From the NCBI GenBank assembly GCA_937880755.1, contig CALGRX010000001.1:1-20030 (forward strand): a stretch of 20,030 nucleotides of DNA. The letters run 5' to 3'. The translations under genes were made by a program, and so were the position numbers. The notes under the pieces were generated by a model. It worked only from the letters and a program-made list of their open reading frames with translations. It searched no databases and was not told the DNA's origin. Shown piece after piece: positions 14,590 to 20,030 of this stretch (the first letter of the stretch is position 1; each line of letters starts with the position of its first letter). The stretch comes from an uncultured Clostridia bacterium. GTDB lineage: Bacteria; Bacillota; Clostridia; Christensenellales; UBA3700.

Positions 14590-15201
14590 TTACACTAAGT
14601 TACTTAATACTTTTACGGCAACCCCTTGTATTTCAACATCCTTATAATACATATCTTGCATATTATCATTTTCCGGATGAAGCCTAAATCTCTTATTTTT
14701 CTTATCGGTATAATATCTCTTTAACGTGGCATTTTCTCCGTCGCATAACGCTACAACTATTTGCCCCTCTTCTGCATAGTTTTGTTGCCTTACTAAAACT
14801 AAATCTCCTTCTTTTATTCCCGCTTTTATCATACTGTCTCCATTAGCCCATAAAGCAAAGAATTTACCCTGGCCTAATAGTTCGGCTGAAATAGTTATAT
14901 AGCCTTCGATATTTTCTTCTGCAAACAAAGGTTCTCCACATGCAATTTTTCCAAGAATTGGTGCCTTTGATTTTATGTTGCAATCTTTAGCTATTAAATT
15001 GGTTTTTAGTCCTCTCCATCCGCCATCCATAGTAATCATTCCTCGCTCTTGCATTTCGTATAAATAATTTTGCACGTTAGACGGAACCATCTTTACTGCC
15101 TTGGCAATCTCTTGTACCGTTGGAATAAGATTATATTCAAAATATTGTTTGTTGATATACTCAACTATCTCCTTCATTTTATCCGGATTTTTTGTTCTCA
15201 T
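14590..15201 (-). CDS. LexA-type self-cleaving repressor
   Basis: A 203-residue repressor. Residues 1-70 form a winged helix of LexA type (EIVEYINKQYFEYNLIPTVQEIAKAV and GMITMDGGWRGLKTN). Residues 80-203 are an S24 peptidase domain with cleavage motif IACGEP (Cys88-Gly89), catalytic Ser123 (NGDSMIKAGI) and Lys161 (NATLKRYY). On DNA damage, RecA filaments trigger cleavage and loss of repression. The Cys-Gly scissile bond replaces the Ala-Gly of LexA; some prophage repressors also use Cys-Gly, which fits a phage regulator more than the host SOS repressor. ATG 15199-15201 follows AAAGGAA; an upstream in-frame extension would run through the operator and is rejected. The promoter and operator directly upstream imply autoregulation. 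Confidence 0.85.
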   Translation of the reverse strand: MRTKNPDKMKEIVEYINKQYFEYNLIPTVQEIAKAVKMVPSNVQNYLYEMQERGMITMDGGWRGLKTNLIAKDCNIKSKAPILGKIACGEPLFAEENIEGYITISAELLGQGKFFALWANGDSMIKAGIKEGDLVLVRQQNYAEEGQIVVALCDGENATLKRYYTDKKNKRFRLHPENDNMQDMYYKDVEIQGVAVKVLSNLV

Positions 15202-15214
15202 TTTTTTATTTCCT

Positions 15215-15278
15215 TTGTCGTAAAAAGAATATTTATTCTGTTTACGACAATTATATGCTATATCTATCAATTAGTCAA
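15215..15278 (-). promoter_or_regulatory. promoter and 36-bp dyad operator of the LexA-type gene
   Basis: The minus-strand promoter is TTGACT (15273-15278), 17 bp, TATAAT (15250-15255). Overlapping its start point is a dyad at 15215-15250: outer arms TTGTCGTAAA and TTTACGACAA (10 of 10), inner arms AGAAT and ATTCT. The symmetry and position are those of a repressor operator that blocks transcription at the start site. Confidence 0.85.
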
Positions 15279-15282
15279 GGAT

Positions 15283-15462
15283 CTAAGAGGGATTAGTTTT
15301 TTCTTTTTTACTTCGCTTCTTTTTATACAATTCCATTACAGACAAGACCATTGAATTTATAAATAGTTCTTTTTCTCCTTGTTCAATTTCATCCACGTTT
15401 GGCACGCCGTTTATATAAACTTGCAAGCCTGATTCGTTTTTATCTAAATCAATTTTAATCAT
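15283..15462 (-). CDS. 59-residue hypothetical protein
   Basis: A small gene with a good ribosome binding site (TTAGGAG, 5 nt before ATG 15460-15462). The product begins MIKIDLDKNESGLQVYINGV, continues with an acidic middle (PNVDEIEQGE) and a helix (ELFINSMVLSVMELYKKKR), and ends in a basic tail (SKKEKTNPS). The pattern suggests a small beta-hairpin followed by a helix. It ends 5 bases before the -35 of the LexA-type promoter, so it belongs to a transcript from the long-palindrome region. No family recognised; it may be an early gene such as an excision or replication accessory factor. Confidence 0.6.
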   Translation of the reverse strand: MIKIDLDKNESGLQVYINGVPNVDEIEQGEKELFINSMVLSVMELYKKKRSKKEKTNPS

Positions 15463-15638
15463 AACTTCTCCTAATTTTTCTTCGACCCAAAAATATCAAA
15501 AAACAAAATACTTTTGTAGAAACTATACCTATATTTTTTAGCAAATAATATCACTACTTTTCTTTACAAAAACAAAAGAAAACCAAAACATATCCCTAAA
15601 AATATGTTTTCCCTTTTTCCTTTCTTTGTTTCCGTTTT

Positions 15639-15774
15639 ATCACAAAGCAGCATTTTATAAAGTTCCGAAAATAATTGTTCAAACCAACAAACTACTTTAT
15701 CAAATACAATTTTTTTCGTACCATAGAACAATTATCGTAATACCAACTTTACAAAATGCTTTTAGCTTTGTGAT
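15639..15774. repeat. long interrupted palindrome (candidate origin or packaging structure)
   Basis: Three arm pairs occur in register. ATCACAAAGC (15639-15648) matches GCTTTGTGAT (15765-15774). CATTTTATAAAGTT (15651-15664) matches AACTTTACAAAATG (15745-15758) with one mismatch. ATAATTGTTC (15671-15680) matches GAACAATTAT (15726-15735). The loop is 45 bases. In single-stranded form this would be a long rod. Confidence 0.7.
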
Positions 15775-15899
15775 TGCACTGCTCCGCAGAAAGGGATAAC
15801 AAAAAGAGAAAAGTTTTGTTTGGTTTTAGATTAGGTTTGGAAAGCCTATATCAAAACTTCAAAACTCTATGGATAAACTTTCTAACATTTTCAAAGATC

Positions 15900-15915
15900 T
15901 ATCAGTAAACTGATA
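15900..15915. promoter_or_regulatory. palindrome ahead of the recombinase gene
   Basis: TATCAG, TAAA, CTGATA: a perfect 6-bp-arm palindrome ending 11 bases before the GGAGG of the recombinase. It may be an operator limiting recombinase expression, or an mRNA hairpin close to the ribosome binding site. Confidence 0.4.
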
Positions 15916-15938
15916 AAAAATATTTGGAGGAAAATAAT

Positions 15939-17465
15939 ATGAAAACAGCAGTAATATATGCCAGATACTCTTCCGAGCGTCAAACGGAACAGTCTATCGA
16001 AGGTCAATTGTCGGTTTGCCACAAATATGCGGAGGAAAACGATATTTTAATCGTCGATACATATATAGATAGGGCGATGACCGGCACCAACGATTTACGT
16101 GATGCGTTTCAACAAATGATGAGAGATAGCTCAAAGCAAGCGTGGGGTTACGTACTCGTCTATAAACTCGATAGATTTTCAAGAGACAAATACGAAGCTA
16201 CTATCCATAAACACACTTTAAAAGAACACGGCATCAAACTTGTCTCCGCTATGGAAAATATTCCCGAAACGCCGGAGGGTATAATTCTCGAATCTCTTTT
16301 GGAAGGTATGAACCAATACTTCTCAATGGAACTATCGCAAAAAGTCAAACGTGGCATGAACGAAAGCCGTAAAAAAGGAAATTTTACAGGTGGTTCAATC
16401 CTCTTTGGCTATAAAGTAATTAACAAGAAGTTGGTTGTTGATGAAGACCAAGCAGCCGTCGTACGTTATATCTTTGAACAGTATGCCAATAACGTATACG
16501 TTAAAGATATTATGGCTGAATTAAATGAGCGTGGTATTCTAAACCGTGGCAAACCTTTTGCAAGAAATACCGTATATAATCTATTGAAAAATGAGAAATA
16601 TGCAGGAATATATAGACACGGTGATGAAGTCTTTACAAACATTTATCCAAGAATAGTGCCAGACAACATCTTTTCCATCGTGCGAAATAAGTTAGAAGAA
16701 ATGCACTACGGTAAACACGACTCTGAAGCCGTATACCTATTGAAAGGAAAACTAATATGCGGTTATTGCGGCAACTCAATTGCCTCAGAGTCGGGGACGA
16801 CTAAAGCCGGCGTTATTAAACGATATTACAAATGCTCTAATAGAAAAATTAGAAGAGCTTGTAACAAATCCGTTATTAGGAAAGAAGTCCTGGAAAAGGT
16901 CGTGGTCGATACTACTCTTAAGGTGCTTAATAATCCTGACTTGATTGCAGACGTAGCCGATAAGTTGTTGGAAGCTATTAAAAGACAGTTTTCTGACCAA
17001 TCTACACTTAACTTGCTAATAAAAGAAAAACAACAAGTCCAAAAATCCATAGATAATCTTCTCGATGCAATTGCAGAAGGTATAAGAACCAATTCTACTA
17101 AATTTAGAATGGAAGAGCTTGAAAAGAAATTGGACACTCTCGAATCTAAAATTGCTATTGAAAAGTCTAAGGAACGTAGTCAAATCACAAGAAGTGATGT
17201 CATTCGATATGTGAAGATAGCATTGAAAAAAGAACCTCGGCAAATGATACGACTACTTATTAAACAAATCATCCTTTATGACGATAAGATAGAAATCTAT
17301 TACAACTTCACAGATAAAAAGAGACCTGAAGACATTGATCATCAGGTCTTTTCTTTTTACTCTACTCATTATGAAGAATCATTTAGTACATTTAAATTTA
17401 CCGAAAACCGGGTACCCGCACAAGATGATATCCTCATCGCACTTGATATTGTGTTATTTATATAA
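15939..17465 (+). CDS. large serine recombinase (integrase of the element)
   Basis: A 508-residue serine recombinase. It has an N-terminal resolvase domain with nucleophile Ser11 in YARYSSERQTEQSIEGQ and the conserved YKLDRFSRDKYE. A recombinase domain follows (GSILFGYKV, LNERGILNRGKPFARNTV, LLKNEKYAGIYRHG). Next come a zinc ribbon (CGYCGNS about 273-279, KCSNRKIRRAC about 297-307) and a long coiled coil (about 355-420). Enzymes of this class cut attP and attB at a central dinucleotide and integrate phages and ICEs without host factors. ATG 15939 has GGAGG 8 nt upstream; a frame 5 codons longer covers the ribosome binding site and is rejected. It is transcribed away from the rest of the element, whose right end should lie close to its 3' end. 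Confidence 0.9.
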   Translation: MKTAVIYARYSSERQTEQSIEGQLSVCHKYAEENDILIVDTYIDRAMTGTNDLRDAFQQMMRDSSKQAWGYVLVYKLDRFSRDKYEATIHKHTLKEHGIKLVSAMENIPETPEGIILESLLEGMNQYFSMELSQKVKRGMNESRKKGNFTGGSILFGYKVINKKLVVDEDQAAVVRYIFEQYANNVYVKDIMAELNERGILNRGKPFARNTVYNLLKNEKYAGIYRHGDEVFTNIYPRIVPDNIFSIVRNKLEEMHYGKHDSEAVYLLKGKLICGYCGNSIASESGTTKAGVIKRYYKCSNRKIRRACNKSVIRKEVLEKVVVDTTLKVLNNPDLIADVADKLLEAIKRQFSDQSTLNLLIKEKQQVQKSIDNLLDAIAEGIRTNSTKFRMEELEKKLDTLESKIAIEKSKERSQITRSDVIRYVKIALKKEPRQMIRLLIKQIILYDDKIEIYYNFTDKKRPEDIDHQVFSFYSTHYEESFSTFKFTENRVPAQDDILIALDIVLFI

Positions 17466-17532
17466 ATTTTAAACCATTAAAATGTAATCAAACTACACTT
17501 TTTCTTTCTATATGCTCTGATCTTCAAATTTT

Positions 17533-17553
17533 ACTTATTACATAGTAATAAGT
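17533..17553. repeat. 21-bp perfect dyad beyond the recombinase, possible attachment site
   Basis: ACTTATTAC, ATA, GTAATAAGT: 9-bp perfect arms. It lies 68 bases after the recombinase stop codon, where an att site would be expected. Serine recombinase att sites contain imperfect inverted repeats of this scale. A loosely similar CATAG...TAAT stretch occurs near 3820 on the other side; this is too short to prove a duplication. Confidence 0.3.
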
Positions 17554-17599
17554 ATTTGCTAAAAAATCGGTATTCAACTGAGATACCACTTGTGGCGCC

Positions 17600-17631
17600 A
17601 AAAAATCCAACTCGTAAGAGTTGGATTTTTT
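17600..17631. terminator. bidirectional hairpin terminator
   Basis: AAAAAATCCAACTC (17600-17613), GTAA loop, GAGTTGGATTTTTT (17618-17631): a perfect 14-bp stem that includes A/T tracts on both sides, so it works in either direction. It closes off the recombinase transcript from the hairpin array that begins 4 bases later. Confidence 0.9.
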
Positions 17632-17634
17632 CAT

Positions 17635-17804
17635 TTGTGCCGTTAGGCACAACATCATTTGACCGAAGGTCAACATCATTTCGAGCGAAGCAAGAACATC
17701 ATTGTCGCTTGCGGCACAAATGAACGAGGTTGCGACAAGTCGCAAATGATGTACTTCGTAATGATGTTACGCCTATGGCGTAAACGATGTTGCGCTTTGC
17801 GCAA
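17635..17804. repeat. array of eight short hairpins separated by a constant spacer that flips strand
   Basis: The hairpins (left arm/right arm) are TTGTGCC/GGCACAA (17635-17652), TTGACC/GGTCAA (17659-17673), a degenerate one (17680-17696), a chimeric one TTGTCGC...GGCACAA (17702-17719), TTGCGA/TCGCAA (17730-17745), TAC/GTA (17752-17760), TTACGCC/GGCGTAA (17767-17783) and TTGCGC/GCGCAA (17790-17804). Spacers are CATCATT three times in the left half, then ATGATG twice and ACGATG in the right half, the reverse complement. Stem sequences differ but pairing is kept. Confidence 0.85.
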
Positions 17805-17843
17805 ACGGAGCGGTAGTCGTTCGTTCAGTACGCTAATTGATAG

Positions 17844-17872
17844 TTGATTTTTTAGCGATAATATGATATAAG
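17844..17872 (+). promoter_or_regulatory. promoter of the four-helix-bundle operon
   Basis: TTGATT (17844-17849), 17-bp spacer, TATAAG (17867-17872), predicting a start near 17879 and a leader of about a dozen bases. If correct, the hairpin array lies upstream of this promoter and is not in the mRNA leader. Confidence 0.5.
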
Positions 17873-17890
17873 TAGTTCAAGGAAGTTGGT

Positions 17891-18262
17891 GTGGTTATGA
17901 AAGAAGATAAGCTCGGTGATCTGTCTATGGAATTATCCGTAGAGATTTTAAAATTGACGAAAGAATTGCGTTCAAAGCACGAAACTGTTATCTCCAATCA
18001 AATCGGCAGAAGCGCGACAAGCATTTGTGCTAATATTGCCGAAAGCAAATATGCCCATAGCCGCGCTGATTTTATTGCAAAGCTTGAAATCGCACTCAAA
18101 GAAACAAATGAAACAAGCAAATGGCTTGAAATGCTTTGGAAAAGCGAATATATAGATGAAGCAAGACATAAGGTTCTTGACAAGAATTGTTCGACCATAA
18201 GATTTTTGCTTGTTCGGTCTATTCAAACAGCGAAGCAAAATGTAAATCAAGGTGACAAATAA
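17891..18262 (+). CDS. four-helix-bundle protein, S23/IVP family
   Basis: A 123-residue, entirely helical protein of the 23S rRNA intervening-sequence-protein (S23) family. Family hallmarks are visible: LSVEILKLTKELRSKHE, then ISNQIGRSATSICANIAES, then ADFIAKLEIALKETNETSKWLEML, then RFLLVRSI. Members form pentameric or smaller helical bundles with a basic surface. They were named after their position inside rRNA intervening sequences; Avd of diversity-generating retroelements is a relative. No reverse transcriptase or rRNA insertion is present here. GTG 17891 fits the AAGGA spacing (7 nt after GGA); ATG 17897 is the alternative. The hairpin array is directly upstream and an AAA ATPase gene follows 20 bases later. 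Confidence 0.85.
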   Translation: MVMKEDKLGDLSMELSVEILKLTKELRSKHETVISNQIGRSATSICANIAESKYAHSRADFIAKLEIALKETNETSKWLEMLWKSEYIDEARHKVLDKNCSTIRFLLVRSIQTAKQNVNQGDK

Positions 18263-18282
18263 TCCAGCAAGGCGGTGGAGAT

Positions 18283-18981
18283 ATGAACGATTTATATATT
18301 CAGGGATTACGAATACTTTGGGACACACTCCCGAAAGGTTCATATGTTCACAACATACCCGCCATAAAAAGTATTACAGAATTGAAATTTGATAAGGCAA
18401 TCACATTTTTTGTTGGCGAAAACGGTTCTGGAAAATCAACCTTACTTGAAGCCGTGGCAGTAGAATTCGGCTATAACTCAGAAGGCGGCACACGAAATTA
18501 TAATTTTAATACATATTACGATATCTCACCGTTAAGCGAATCAATTGCTTTAGTAAAAGGTTGGCAACGCCCCAAATTTGGCTATTTTTTTAGAGCTGAA
18601 ACATTTTTCAACGTTGCAACTGCATCTATATTTAAATATGATGGAGCTAATTATCATGCCAACTCTCATGGGGAGGGAAATCTGCGCTTCTTGGCGTTCG
18701 ATAAGCCGGGGCTATATTTAATGGACGAGCCCGAAGCTGCGCTTTCACCTCAACGCCAACTAACATTGCTCAAGCACCTTTACGATATGTCCCAAAAAGG
18801 TGCGCAATTTATAATAGCAACACATTCCCCAATCTTGCTGGTCTGTCCTAATTCTCGGATATTATCCTTTGACAACGGTGAAATCTCACCTTGTGAATAT
18901 GAAAATACGTTAAGCTATCAAATCACAAAAGGATTTTTGTTCAATAAAGATCGAATGCTCAAAGAATTGCTTGATGATTGA
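18283..18981 (+). CDS. AAA family ATPase (compact SMC/ABC-like)
   Basis: A 232-residue soluble ATPase. The N-terminal strand region ends in Walker A, FFVGENGSGKSTLLEA (43-58). Then comes EGGTRNYNFNT, a conserved GYFFRAETFFNVAT, the signature NSHGEGN (about 127-132), Walker B with D-loop GLYLMDEPEAALSPQRQ (about 143-159) and the H-switch IIATHSPILL (about 178-187). All nucleotide-binding motifs are intact. The region between Walker A and the signature is short, typical of this stand-alone subfamily, which is widespread and of unproven function. ATG 18283 has GGTGGAG close upstream. It is co-directional with and 20 bases after the four-helix-bundle gene, so likely co-transcribed; whether the proteins cooperate is unknown. 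Confidence 0.85.
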   Translation: MNDLYIQGLRILWDTLPKGSYVHNIPAIKSITELKFDKAITFFVGENGSGKSTLLEAVAVEFGYNSEGGTRNYNFNTYYDISPLSESIALVKGWQRPKFGYFFRAETFFNVATASIFKYDGANYHANSHGEGNLRFLAFDKPGLYLMDEPEAALSPQRQLTLLKHLYDMSQKGAQFIIATHSPILLVCPNSRILSFDNGEISPCEYENTLSYQITKGFLFNKDRMLKELLDD

Positions 18982-19329
18982 TATATCATATATTTCGGGG
19001 GCTAACCATTAAAACCTCGTTGGAGTTCAAATCCTTATTAAGAAACGCAAAAATATCTTTTTCGTAGACTTTGCACAAATATAAAACAAGCGCTATTTAG
19101 TACTTGTTTTTTGTTTATGAACGATAACACAAGAGGGAAGAGAACGAGAGCGTGAAGAAAATCTGCCTATGGTAGGTTTTTAGCGCTGCTTGAGATTTTT
19201 GCAAAGCACCCGTCTCGCTTAGTATCTTTGCCTTTGCAAAAAGCAAGAATGAATCCCTCTTCCTGCGCCTATCCGGTAATAATCTATTTTAGCTATTCTC
19301 TCCCATCATTAATACTTATAATGTCATAA
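18982..19329. other. intergenic, structured region
   Basis: No gene found. It contains a T-arm-like motif (GAGTTCAAATCC, 19026-19037) without a foldable tRNA, the terminator at 19083-19112, and a fold-prone stretch at about 19132-19264: AAGAGGGA with TCCCTCTT as outer arms, and TTTTTGCAAAG with CTTTGCAAAAA as an inner perfect 11-bp pair. A small RNA is possible; no known family recognised. Confidence 0.4.
19083..19112 (+). terminator. terminator after the ATPase gene
   Basis: AAAACAAG (19083-19090) pairs with CTTGTTTT (19103-19110), followed by more T. It is about 100 bases past the ATPase stop codon and is the likely end of the four-helix-bundle/ATPase transcript. Confidence 0.55.
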
Positions 19330-19779
19330 TCAAAAATCAATGTATAACTTAGTTTTGAATTCTTTCTTGGTTTTCCAATCATATTTCCGCCCAAGGTACC
19401 GTTTTTCCATAGAACAATCGTTCCATGTTGAAAGATTTGACATACACTGTTTGATAAAAAGTTCCTTGTAAACATCTAAGCATTTTTCTGTATGGTTAAA
19501 ACTATATCCAAGACATTCAAAATTCTTGTTCTCTATAAGAGCCTGTCTTAATTCATACGCATTAACATAGTTATTTTCTACCTTGAAAATAACATTAAAT
19601 GACGGGTCAATGAGTAACCACTTTTTAGTTGTTTCTTCAAAAATATGAACCGTAAAATGTGCCGCCATATTTTTTGCACTTTTCATGCAAATAGGATAAG
19701 CTTTACAGCCCACTGCAATTAATAAATCAGCTAAAACAATTGCTCTTTCACGACAGCACAAGGCGTGCTTAAAACCCAT
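19330..19779 (-). CDS. transglutaminase-like domain protein, probably N-terminally truncated
   Basis: A 149-residue protein whose first 60 residues contain a transglutaminase-like core: catalytic Cys in ALCCRERAIVLADLLIAVG (Cys8 or Cys9), His in AAHFTVHIF (His41), Asp in WLLIDPSFN (Asp58). Such domains act as cysteine proteases or acyl transferases. In most relatives several dozen residues precede the Cys, so this start (ATG 19777-19779, with AGGAG 6 nt upstream) leaves only 7. Either the N-terminal half has been lost by mutation or the gene is a minimal variant. The C-terminal half (about 70-149) is charged and unassigned. It starts 3 bases after the stop of the upstream frame, so the two are probably co-translated. 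Confidence 0.65.
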   Translation of the reverse strand: MGFKHALCCRERAIVLADLLIAVGCKAYPICMKSAKNMAAHFTVHIFEETTKKWLLIDPSFNVIFKVENNYVNAYELRQALIENKNFECLGYSFNHTEKCLDVYKELFIKQCMSNLSTWNDCSMEKRYLGRKYDWKTKKEFKTKLYIDF

Positions 19780-19782
19780 ATC

Positions 19783-20028
19783 TTACTCCTGCCAAATAAC
19801 GTCAATATTTATATATTCTTCATAAACACAGTTGTCATAATGTTCCAAATCTTTTGGGTCTCGATAAAACTCCACTATTACTTGGAACCTTCCAGGCTCC
19901 TTTATTTTTCCGAGTGGCAGTGGCTTATCCATGATATACTCTTGCTTTATGTAGTCATATTCGTAATAGTATTTTTTATAGTAATGTATAATAACGTCTT
20001 GGTCTTCACCCTTATACGTCAATCTCAT
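19783..20028 (-). CDS. hypothetical protein, possibly the C-terminal part of a larger gene
   Basis: An 81-codon frame reaching the window edge. The ATG at 20026-20028 cannot be judged because upstream sequence is missing, so the gene may well extend further. The product is rich in Tyr, Lys, Asp and Glu (HYYKKYYYEYDYIKQEY). It ends with a beta-rich stretch (GKIKEPGRFQVIVEFYRD, then EEYINIDVIWQE) that resembles the last strands of an Ig-like or carbohydrate-binding fold. It is directly upstream of, and coupled to, the transglutaminase-like gene. No family recognised. Confidence 0.5.
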   Translation of the reverse strand: MRLTYKGEDQDVIIHYYKKYYYEYDYIKQEYIMDKPLPLGKIKEPGRFQVIVEFYRDPKDLEHYDNCVYEEYINIDVIWQE

Positions 20029-20030
20029 AT

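Larger units (their letters stand above)
15463..15938. other. intergenic control region between recombinase and early genes
   Basis: About 475 bases with no gene between divergent transcription units. It holds a 9-bp-stem hairpin (AAAACATAT/ATATGTTTT, 15588-15613), the long interrupted palindrome at 15639-15774, and a 16-bp palindrome TATCAGTAAACTGATA (15900-15915) just ahead of the recombinase ribosome binding site. Purine- and pyrimidine-rich tracts on either side are loosely complementary and could extend the large fold. Confidence 0.6.

Noticed and set aside
15202..15270. An N-terminal extension of the LexA-type repressor.
   Set aside because: It would translate the operator and promoter; the downstream ATG has a proper ribosome binding site.
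17635..17804. CRISPR array.
   Set aside because: The constant parts are only 6-7 bases, the variable parts are palindromes, and no cas genes are nearby.
17891..18262. Diversity-generating retroelement accessory protein Avd.
   Set aside because: No reverse transcriptase, template repeat or variable repeat in the window; general S23 membership fits better.
19016..19040. T-arm-like GAGTTCAAATCC, suggesting the 3' end of a tRNA.
   Set aside because: The stem does not pair properly, and no acceptor stem, anticodon arm or CCA can be drawn; at most a relic.

Overview
The window is AT-rich DNA with strong AGGAGG-type ribosome binding sites. It carries a Spo0A-type DNA-binding domain and Gram-positive LexA, GHKL-kinase and large serine recombinase families. 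This points to a low-GC Firmicute, most likely an uncultured member of the Clostridia. That assignment is an inference from gene content.

Positions 1-3803 look like host chromosome. There is the 5' end of an ABC transporter ATPase gene (minus strand), a small secreted protein gene (337-846, minus), a 540-base AT-rich gap, then a two-component system. The system has a response regulator whose output domain is of the Spo0A C-terminal type (1387-2172) and an Agr/ComD-like multi-pass GHKL histidine kinase (2361-3803). Between them on the opposite strand, divergent from the kinase, lies a 16-codon gene (2205-2255) with an ideal ribosome binding site. It encodes an amphipathic peptide resembling an AgrD leader or a phenol-soluble modulin.

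Positions about 3880-17560 look like an integrated mobile element of filamentous-phage (inovirus-like) character. At one end are two GC-rich hairpins and, on the minus strand, a rolling-circle HUH replication protein (4090-5100). Reading upstream from it are a 707-residue membrane P-loop NTPase of probable pI/Zot type, a 43-residue membrane peptide, three single-pass surface proteins (one with bacterial Ig-like folds), a possible ssDNA-binding protein and a small basic protein. A separately promoted and terminated two-gene defence cassette of the AbiL/RloAB type (AAA ATPase plus RloB/TOPRIM nuclease) is inserted next. Early and regulatory genes follow: a sigma-region-4-like helix-turn-helix protein, a zinc-ribbon protein, a LexA-type repressor with a textbook promoter and a 36-bp dyad operator, and a 59-residue protein. 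A long interrupted palindrome (15639-15774) separates these from a plus-strand large serine recombinase (15939-17465), the likely integrase.

The right flank (17600-20030) starts with a bidirectional terminator. Next is a striking array of eight short hairpins with different stem sequences, separated by a constant 6-7 nt spacer whose strand flips mid-array. After that come a four-helix-bundle (S23/IVP-family) gene, an AAA ATPase and, on the minus strand, a transglutaminase-like gene and the end of another gene.

The items most worth a second look are the hairpin array with the four-helix-bundle gene, the micro-peptide with the Spo0A-like two-component system, and the inovirus-like element carrying an abortive-infection cassette.
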